DNA of 7,032 bases from NCBI GenBank assembly GCA_900554385.1, contig USHE01000095.1:1-7032 (forward strand), read 5' to 3'. Position numbers and translations under genes: made by a program. The stretch comes from an uncultured bacterium. GTDB lineage: Bacteria; Cyanobacteriota; Vampirovibrionia; Gastranaerophilales; Gastranaerophilaceae. Numbering within the stretch: the first letter of the stretch is position 1; the number at the start of each line of letters is the position of its first letter. Positions 1-4,534 of the stretch are shown here, piece after piece. A model generated the notes under the pieces. That model searched no databases, was not told the origin of the DNA, and saw only the letters and a list, made by a program, of their open reading frames with translations.

Positions 1-16
1 TTCGGATAACTATTTT

Positions 17-33
17 CGGGGCCATTGGCCCCG
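17..33. repeat. Perfect GC-rich palindrome (8-bp arms, 1-nt loop)
   Basis: CGGGGCCA (17-24) and TGGCCCCG (26-33) are exact reverse complements around a single T. A block this GC-rich stands out in otherwise AT-rich sequence. It sits just before a 26-nt segment that recurs at the right end of the window, so it is probably part of a dispersed intergenic repeat, not a terminator: no T-run follows on either strand. Confidence 0.6.
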
Positions 34-34
34 G

Positions 35-60
35 TAAACCCTTGTCCTTAGCTGAAACTA
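35..60 (+). repeat. Left copy of a 26-nt direct repeat
   Basis: Positions 35-60 (TAAACCCTTG...GAAACTA) match 6930-6955 in the same orientation with 22 of 26 bases identical and no gaps. The mismatches are at 45, 49, 52 and 53. Each copy is followed within a few bases by a homopolymer, C11 here and a long G run on the right. A dispersed repeat at both ends of a contig is a common reason for an assembly to stop there. Confidence 0.55.
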
Positions 61-105
61 TGACGCCCCCCCCCCCGTAAAATTATTGATATCACTGCAT
101 TTCAT
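58..105 (-). pseudogene. Start of a divergent minus-strand gene, interrupted at a G11 tract
   Basis: On the minus strand an ATG at 105-103 has a well-placed Shine-Dalgarno AAAGGA (117-112, 6-nt spacing) and an extended -10 further upstream. The frame reads MKCSDINNFTGGGAS and then meets TAG at 60-58. The glycines come from the 11-base homopolymer (66-76 on the plus strand). With 12 Gs the frame would instead stay open to the window edge; with 10 it meets TAA a few codons later. This may be a gene broken by a repeat, a homopolymer length error, a slippage-switched gene, or a chance ATG. The product is not recognised and the good initiation signals are the only support. Confidence 0.3.
66..76. 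repeat. C11 homopolymer tract
   Basis: Eleven consecutive C on the plus strand, flanked by G on both sides. Such a tract is slippage-prone and its length is unreliable in short-read assemblies. On the minus strand it falls at codons 10-14 of a possible gene start and decides whether that frame is open. Confidence 0.9.
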
Positions 106-142
106 GCCATTTCCTTTCTTTTAACAATTTTCTACACACATT

Positions 143-151
143 ATTATAGCA
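143..151 (-). promoter_or_regulatory. Extended -10 promoter reading left
   Basis: On the minus strand the sequence TGC-TATAAT (151-143) is a perfect extended -10 element. The -35 region is only a T-run (about 171-166), which is acceptable for an extended -10 promoter. Transcription would start near 136 and reach an SD (AAAGGA, 117-112) and ATG at 105. It is back to back with the promoter of the plus-strand operon. Confidence 0.45.
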
Positions 152-184
152 TATCAGCAAAAATTAAAAAAGCCCCGAACATGC

Positions 185-213
185 TTGATTAATTTGCTTC
201 AATAAGATAAAAT
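185..213 (+). promoter_or_regulatory. Probable sigma-70-type promoter of the hydrogenase-sensor operon
   Basis: TTGATT (185-190) and TAAAAT (208-213) are separated by 17 nt, matching the -35/-10 consensus at 4/6 and 5/6. A start near 220 would give a leader of about 18 nt before the ATG at 238, which has an SD GAGG (229-232, 5-nt spacing). No clear operator or riboswitch is seen in this short leader. Confidence 0.45.
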
Positions 214-237
214 ATACTTATAGACAGTGAGGATAGT

Positions 238-477
238 ATGAGCAAATTAAATATCACAGTATGTATGGGAAGTTCCTGTTTCGCCCGCGGCAATGCACAA
301 AATCTCGAATTTATAGAAAATTTTATTAAAGAAAACAAGCTGGAGGCACAAGTCGACCTCTCAGGAGCAAGATGCGAAGGAAAATGTGCAACAGGACCAA
401 ATGTTACAATAAATGGGACAGAATATACTGAAGTTGATGAAGATAAATTAAAAGAAATTTTAAGCTCATACAAATAA
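238..477 (+). CDS. [2Fe-2S] thioredoxin-like ferredoxin (NuoE/HndA C-terminal type), first copy
   Basis: A 79-residue stand-alone thioredoxin-fold [2Fe-2S] protein, cytoplasmic, expected to carry electrons or sense redox state for the neighbouring hydrogenase. The four cluster ligands are visible as C9-x4-C14 and C46-x3-C50, the pattern of NuoE-like and HndA-like subunits. It lacks the N-terminal helical domain of full-length NuoE, so it is the short single-domain form. GAGG sits 5 nt before the ATG and supports this start. The next gene begins 45 nt downstream with no hairpin between, so the two are probably cotranscribed. A paralogue with the same cysteine spacing lies at 3484-3747. In the hfs-type clusters of Thermoanaerobacterium and clostridia small redox genes accompany a PAS hydrogenase. 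The family call is firm; the electron partner is inferred. Confidence 0.88.
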   Translation: MSKLNITVCMGSSCFARGNAQNLEFIENFIKENKLEAQVDLSGARCEGKCATGPNVTINGTEYTEVDEDKLKEILSSYK

Positions 478-522
478 AAAATTTTTTAAATATTTAGTGT
501 TTATTATAAAAAGGAGTTTTCA

Positions 523-2244
523 ATGAATCGTCAAAATGCGGTGTACACATTATCAAATGAATGCCACGACTGCTATCGTTGTATAAGAGAATGTCCTGTC
601 AAAGCAATTAAAATAGAAAACGGACACGCTTCAGTAATTCCGGAAAAATGTATTGCCTGCGGAAACTGCGTAAAGGCTTGCCCTTCAAATGCCAAGCGTG
701 TAAGGACAGATATTGACAAAGCAAAAAATTTAATCCTTGCACAAAAAGACGTTTATGTATCACTCGCTCCGTCGTGGAGAGCGTCATTTGAAAACTCTGC
801 CGAAAAAATGATTGCACTTCTGAAAAAATTAGGGTTTAAAGATGTTTCAGAAACCGCACTAGGAGCGCAGGAAGTTTCGATTAAAACCTCACAAATGCTT
901 AATCAAACAGAAAAAGGGCTTTTTATATCAAGCGCCTGCCCTGTTGTTGTGGATTACATAAGGCTTTACATGCCGGAATTCACCAAATATATAACCCCAA
1001 TCGGTTCGCCATTAATGACTCATGCAAAAATGCTTAAAGAAACTTATGGGAACGATATAGCAATTGTTTTCATAGGACCTTGCATTGGCAAAAAGAATGA
1101 AGTGAACTATTCTCACGGGCTATTTGATGTTGCATTAACTTTTGAAGAACTAAGAATGTGGTTTAATGATGAAATTATAGATATATCAACAGTTGCCAAA
1201 AGTAATGAATATCAATTTGTACCTGAATCCGCCTATGAAGGAACTCTTTATCCGATAGACGGCGGAATGAATCAGACAATAAGAAAAAGCGGCGTCAATG
1301 ACAATGTCCAGCTTTTAGAAGTCTGCGGTTTAAGTTCACTCAAAAGAGCCTTGAACAATTTAGATGTAGAAAAATTAGATAAAACAATTTTTATAGAAGC
1401 ACTTGCCTGTGAAGGCGGATGCGTCAGCGGACCTTGCATATCCTCAGAAAAAGCAGGAATTGTAATGGTATCGGATATTCTAACCAAAGAAAAGAAGCGA
1501 AACGAAATTCCAAAAGAACCAAAAACCGTTTATGAATACGATATACAACCCAAAGTTGTTGAAGATTCCTCCTACCCTATTGAAGATATTCTTAAAGTTT
1601 TGAAAAAAATCGGGAAACACTCTGTAGACGACGAACTTAACTGCGGAGGCTGCGGATACCCTACTTGCAGAGATTTAGCAAAAGCCCTGCTTGACGGAGA
1701 TGCAGAACCGTCAATGTGCGTATCTTATATGAGAAAAATGGCAATGAGAAAAGCAGCAGCCCTCGTTCGCTGCATGCCGGCAGCAGTTGTAATGGTCGAC
1801 AGTAATATGACTATTCTGGAAGCCAATGACAGCTTTATGCGAATGTTCACAGGCGATATGTACGAAGTATTCAAAGCACGTCCGGAAGGTCTTGCAGGTG
1901 CGGCTATCGACAGAATTGTAGACTTTTCAGACCTGTTTAAAACGATTTTGCAATCGGGAAAAGAACTGCATAAAGAACGCTATGCGGTTAAGAATAACCT
2001 CTACGACATAAGTATATTCACAATTGAAGAAAACGAAATAGTTGGTGCGGTTATTACCGACGTAACCCAATCAGAAACAAATAGAGAAAAAATTTCGCAA
2101 AAAGCTCACGAAGTTATTTCAAAAAACATTTCAATTGTTCAAGAAATTGCCTGTCTGTTAGGCGAACACATGGTAGAAACAGAAACCCTCCTGAGTTCAA
2201 TAGCGGAAGACTACGATGATAAAGACGAAAAAGAGGCTAAATAA
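523..2244 (+). CDS. hydS: Sensory-type [FeFe] hydrogenase with C-terminal Fe-S and PAS domains (HydS/HfsB-like)
   Basis: A 573-residue cytoplasmic protein likely to sense H2 or redox state. Domains in order: two [4Fe-4S] sites (C14/17/20/24 and C43/46/49/53, about 1-60); H-cluster domain (about 75-315) with ligands C139 (SSACP), C187 (GPCIGKK), C296 and C300 (ACEGGC); an extra Fe-S motif C374-x2-C377-x4-C382 with C399; a PAS domain (about 412-515); and a C-terminal helical tail. Canonical hydrogenases read TSCCP at the first motif; here the proton-donating cysteine is Ala138. By alignment to C. pasteurianum CpI, E279 and E282 become T122 and M125, and the L3 Met becomes L294. Such changes fit a slow sensor rather than a bulk catalyst, as known for group C enzymes such as Thermotoga HydS. 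SD AAAGGAG (510-516) sits 6 nt before the ATG. The phosphatase gene starts 2 nt after the stop, pointing to coupled translation. Resembles HfsB of Thermoanaerobacterium. Confidence 0.9.
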   Translation: MNRQNAVYTLSNECHDCYRCIRECPVKAIKIENGHASVIPEKCIACGNCVKACPSNAKRVRTDIDKAKNLILAQKDVYVSLAPSWRASFENSAEKMIALLKKLGFKDVSETALGAQEVSIKTSQMLNQTEKGLFISSACPVVVDYIRLYMPEFTKYITPIGSPLMTHAKMLKETYGNDIAIVFIGPCIGKKNEVNYSHGLFDVALTFEELRMWFNDEIIDISTVAKSNEYQFVPESAYEGTLYPIDGGMNQTIRKSGVNDNVQLLEVCGLSSLKRALNNLDVEKLDKTIFIEALACEGGCVSGPCISSEKAGIVMVSDILTKEKKRNEIPKEPKTVYEYDIQPKVVEDSSYPIEDILKVLKKIGKHSVDDELNCGGCGYPTCRDLAKALLDGDAEPSMCVSYMRKMAMRKAAALVRCMPAAVVMVDSNMTILEANDSFMRMFTGDMYEVFKARPEGLAGAAIDRIVDFSDLFKTILQSGKELHKERYAVKNNLYDISIFTIEENEIVGAVITDVTQSETNREKISQKAHEVISKNISIVQEIACLLGEHMVETETLLSSIAEDYDDKDEKEAK

Positions 2245-2246
2245 AA

Positions 2247-3410
2247 ATGTTTATAGACATTGATTGCAGTCAAATGAAAAAATACAGCCAAAATGCTTAC
2301 GGGGATTACTTTGTGTCCAAAAGATATCCCGATGAAGCTCGTCTTATTGCGGTTTTGTCAGACGGATTGGGCAGCGGAATTAAAGCAAATATTCTCTCCT
2401 GCATGACAGCAACCATGCTTTTAAGATTTATTGAAAATCAGCAAATTCCAATACATAAAGCCGCTGAAATCATAATGAACTCGCTTCCTGTATGCAAAGT
2501 CCGCAGAATAAGCTATTCTACATTTTCCGGCATAGACGTAAACGATGACGGATTTGCAAAGATTGTAGAAGAAGGCAACCCGCAGTTTCTCTGGGTCAGA
2601 GATAACGAAATATTAGAACCTGAATTTGAAACAATTCAATCCAAAACATTTAAAAACCGCAAATTAAAAATATACAAAATACAGCTAAGACTCGGTGACA
2701 GGCTTATATTTTGTTCTGACGGCGTAACCCAGTCAGGGCTTGGCGGCGGAAGGCTAAAGCTCGGACTAAGACGTGACGGCTTAATTGTACTGGTAAAAGA
2801 TAAACTTGCAGAACATCCTGATATATCAAGTTCAGAACTTTCCCAATATATAGTAAGTCAGGCAAGAAATATAGAAACAGACCGCAAGCCGAAAGATGAC
2901 ATTTCAGCATGCGTACTATACTTCAGAGAACCGCGTGAAGCTCTGGTGTTTACAGGACCGCCTTATCATCAGCAAAAAGATAAAGAATACGCCGAACTTT
3001 TCGCAAATTTTAAAGGTAAAAAAGCAATAGCCGGCGGCACAACGGCAAATCTTATATCAAGAGAATTAAACCGTCCTATAACAATGGATACAACAATAAG
3101 TATCGGTAAACTTCCGGCGTGTTCATATATGGATGGCGTAGATTTGGTAACAGAAGGAATTTTAACCTTAACAAAAACTCTTGAATATTTAGAAAACGGT
3201 ATTCAAGATATTGACAACGCTGCGGGTAAACTGGTAAAATTCTTACTGGATAGTGACTGCATTAACTTTATGGTTGGAGCAAAGTTAAATCAGGCACACT
3301 ACGATCCGGCATTGCCTATCGAAATTGAAATTCGTAAAAATATCATAAAAAAAATGGCAAATGTTCTACAGGATAAATATTTCAAAAAAGTAACAATACA
3401 ATATATGTAA
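2247..3410 (+). CDS. SpoIIE-family PP2C phosphatase of the hydrogenase sensor module (HfsC-like)
   Basis: A 387-residue soluble PP2C-type serine/threonine phosphatase, expected to dephosphorylate a partner protein in response to the PAS hydrogenase encoded just upstream. Metal-binding motifs are visible: GD (19-20), SDGLGSG (38-44), CSDGVTQSG (156-164) and KDDIS (216-220). The catalytic domain covers about 1-227. A further 155 or so residues (from about 232, with GGTTANLISREL at 263-274 and MDGVDLVTEGI at 295-305) form a second domain whose function I do not recognise; from memory it is shared by phosphatases beside PAS hydrogenases in clostridia. No membrane segment or sensor domain is present, so input probably comes from the hydrogenase. 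Its ATG is 2 nt after the preceding stop, with SD GAGG (2233-2236) inside the hydrogenase gene. No kinase, anti-sigma factor or STAS antagonist is found nearby, so the target is unknown. Confidence 0.87.
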   Translation: MFIDIDCSQMKKYSQNAYGDYFVSKRYPDEARLIAVLSDGLGSGIKANILSCMTATMLLRFIENQQIPIHKAAEIIMNSLPVCKVRRISYSTFSGIDVNDDGFAKIVEEGNPQFLWVRDNEILEPEFETIQSKTFKNRKLKIYKIQLRLGDRLIFCSDGVTQSGLGGGRLKLGLRRDGLIVLVKDKLAEHPDISSSELSQYIVSQARNIETDRKPKDDISACVLYFREPREALVFTGPPYHQQKDKEYAELFANFKGKKAIAGGTTANLISRELNRPITMDTTISIGKLPACSYMDGVDLVTEGILTLTKTLEYLENGIQDIDNAAGKLVKFLLDSDCINFMVGAKLNQAHYDPALPIEIEIRKNIIKKMANVLQDKYFKKVTIQYM

Positions 3411-3451
3411 ATAAGTTAGGAAAAACAAGAGGCTGAGAATAATACATAAGG

Positions 3452-3475
3452 TCTGACGAAAGTTGGCAGAAAGGG
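3452..3475 (+). other. Small bulged hairpin directly before the SD of the second ferredoxin gene
   Basis: In the 73-nt gap after the phosphatase gene, TCTGAC (3452-3457) can pair with GT (3462-3463) and CAGA (3467-3470) around a GAAA tetraloop, leaving a TGG bulge. It ends where the SD AAAGGG (3470-3475) begins, 8 nt before the ATG. It could tune translation or mark an mRNA processing site. It is short and may be chance. Confidence 0.2.
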
Positions 3476-3483
3476 TATAAAAA

Positions 3484-3747
3484 ATGAGCAAAAAAATTAG
3501 TGTTAAAGTTTGTTTAGGAACAACATGTTTTGTAATGGGTTCGGCTAATTTGCAAGAATTAATCGAAACAGTACCGGCAAAATACGGAGATAAAGTGGAG
3601 GTTTCTGGAGTACCATGCCTTGGACTTTGCTCTATTGACTGGGAATTTTCAAAAGCACCTTACGTAAAAGTAGATGAAGATGTAATTAAAGAAGCTACAG
3701 TCGAAAAAGTTTTAAAAGCAATTGATGAAAAGCTCAAAGCACAATAA
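3484..3747 (+). CDS. [2Fe-2S] thioredoxin-like ferredoxin, second copy
   Basis: An 87-residue single-domain thioredoxin-fold [2Fe-2S] protein, the paralogue of the 238-477 product. Ligands are C10-x4-C15 and C45-x3-C49. It differs from the first copy by an insertion after the second cysteine pair (about 50-60, containing DWEFSKAPY) and a longer C-terminal helix, so the two probably have different partners. SD AAAGGG (3470-3475) is 8 nt before the ATG. The gene ends in tandem stops (TAATAA) and is followed 7 nt after the first stop codon by a strong terminator, making it the last gene of the operon. In comparable clusters a catalytic hydrogenase is encoded next; here that gene lies 0.8 kb further on, past a minus-strand gene. 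A role as electron carrier between a hydrogenase and NAD(P)H- or ferredoxin-linked partners is inferred. Confidence 0.88.
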   Translation: MSKKISVKVCLGTTCFVMGSANLQELIETVPAKYGDKVEVSGVPCLGLCSIDWEFSKAPYVKVDEDVIKEATVEKVLKAIDEKLKAQ

Positions 3748-3753
3748 TAAAAC

Positions 3754-3786
3754 AAAAATCCCTCACTTTATTAGTGAGGGATTTTT
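3754..3786. terminator. Bidirectional intrinsic terminator between convergent genes
   Basis: AAAAATCCCTCACT (3754-3767) and AGTGAGGGATTTTT (3773-3786) are perfect 14-bp arms around a 5-nt loop, TTATT. The T-run works on the plus strand, and the A-run supplies a T-run on the minus strand. It closes the plus operon ending at 3747 and, on the other strand, lies directly after the stop codon of the gene ending at 3787. Confidence 0.93.
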
Positions 3787-4305
3787 CTAATCTACAAAAT
3801 CTGCATCCCTAAAGATTGAATCTTTACTCATAGCAGAAGCTCTATCGGCTTTCATCTTGTCCAAAATCGGATAGAAAACTCTATCATATATAGAATCACC
3901 ATTCTCGTAATGAGGAGAATTAAGTGTTCCATATTTATCACTTTTTTCCAATTTCTCCAAAAATTCAACGGAATCTGCTCGTGTTTTGTCCTGATGTTTA
4001 AAAACATTGAGCAATTTTATAAGCTTCTGTGTAATCTTTTCTTCCGGAAGTTCCATTAATTTCTGAGTTCCATCGTTAGAAAGCAAACACGAATGCTCAA
4101 TATCATTATTTACATCGGAAAGTGCATAAATATCAATCCGTTTACTATTGTCAGAAATCTGAAACGTATAAGCATCCTTTTGAGTTTTTGCCTCAAACAT
4201 CTGCGCAACACTGTTCCACTTTCTTTTATTAAGTTTTATATTAGACAAATCCAGTCGAGCAGTAAAATTAGTTTTACCGTCATATCTGTTGTTAATCATT
4301 ACCAT
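3787..4305 (-). CDS. Hypothetical cytoplasmic protein, 172 aa
   Basis: I do not recognise a family with confidence. The 172-residue product is hydrophilic and strongly charged, with one cysteine (C73), no signal peptide and no membrane segment. The N-terminal part (about 12-60, containing NFTARLDLSNIK) looks like beta structure; 83-122 is lysine/glutamate-rich and probably helical. The start at 4305 is supported by SD AGGAGG (4317-4312) 6 nt upstream; the alternative Met3 would be 12 nt from it. The stop codon abuts the bidirectional terminator at 3754-3786. The gene lies on the opposite strand between the second ferredoxin gene and the catalytic hydrogenase gene, and shares a 229-bp divergent region with the latter. 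Nothing in the sequence links it to hydrogen metabolism. It may be a lineage-specific gene that split an hfs-type cluster. Confidence 0.8.
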   Translation of the reverse strand: MVMINNRYDGKTNFTARLDLSNIKLNKRKWNSVAQMFEAKTQKDAYTFQISDNSKRIDIYALSDVNNDIEHSCLLSNDGTQKLMELPEEKITQKLIKLLNVFKHQDKTRADSVEFLEKLEKSDKYGTLNSPHYENGDSIYDRVFYPILDKMKADRASAMSKDSIFRDADFVD

Positions 4306-4449
4306 AAGTTTCCTCCTGCTCTTATAACGAACCTAAAAAACTTTTTTGACCGCTTGTTACAAAAGATTTACAAAAATTTTAATCGATTTTGGCGTTATCG
4401 ACATAGCTCCAATATTGCAAATAGTATAAATTTCTTACCACATATCACA

Positions 4450-4478
4450 AAATTTTTCATGCAAGTTTTGAAAAATTT
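4450..4478. promoter_or_regulatory. Inverted repeat overlapping the hydrogenase -35: candidate operator
   Basis: AAATTTTTC (4450-4458) and GAAAAATTT (4470-4478) are perfect 9-bp inverted arms with an 11-nt centre. The right arm overlaps the -35 hexamer TTGAAA (4468-4473) of the downstream hydrogenase promoter, a position expected for a repressor site. The arms are AT-only apart from one base pair, so chance occurrence in AT-rich intergenic DNA is a real possibility. Confidence 0.3.
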
Positions 4479-4495
4479 CATGTTTATGCGATAAT
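4468..4495 (+). promoter_or_regulatory. Probable promoter of the catalytic [FeFe] hydrogenase gene
   Basis: TTGAAA (4468-4473) and GATAAT (4490-4495) are 16 nt apart and each match the consensus at 5/6. TGC directly before the -10 (4487-4489) makes it an extended -10. Transcription would begin near 4502, giving a leader of about 33 nt to the ATG at 4535. The gene therefore has its own promoter, apart from the sensor operon upstream. Confidence 0.55.
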
Positions 4496-4534
4496 TTTAT
4501 TACTAGGTAGTAGAAAAAGAAAAGGGCTACAGAT

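Noticed and set aside
476..487. AAAAAATTTTTT palindrome after the first ferredoxin gene as a terminator
   Set aside because: It has no GC-rich stem, so it would not terminate transcription; the next gene has its SD close by and is most likely cotranscribed.
3430..3476. Fragments resembling a TPP riboswitch (GGCTGAGA, then GGTCTGA and AAAGGG)
   Set aside because: The segment is too short, no closing P1 helix is seen, and the downstream gene is a ferredoxin within an operon, not a thiamine gene.
4354..4373. Rex-like operator: TTGTTA followed by TTACAA
   Set aside because: Rex controls many hydrogenase genes, but the half-sites are 8 nt apart instead of the usual 6 and one half-site has a mismatch; it is also more than 90 nt upstream of the best promoter.
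4346..4374. Alternative promoter TTGACC-17-TACAAA for the hydrogenase gene
   Set aside because: The -10 matches only 4/6 and it lies about 160 nt from the ATG; the extended -10 promoter at 4468-4495 is better placed.
4093..4494. Plus-strand 133-codon open frame
   Set aside because: It is mostly antisense to the 3787-4305 gene, has no good SD, and its product is a low-quality lysine/phenylalanine/isoleucine-rich string typical of AT-rich shadow frames.
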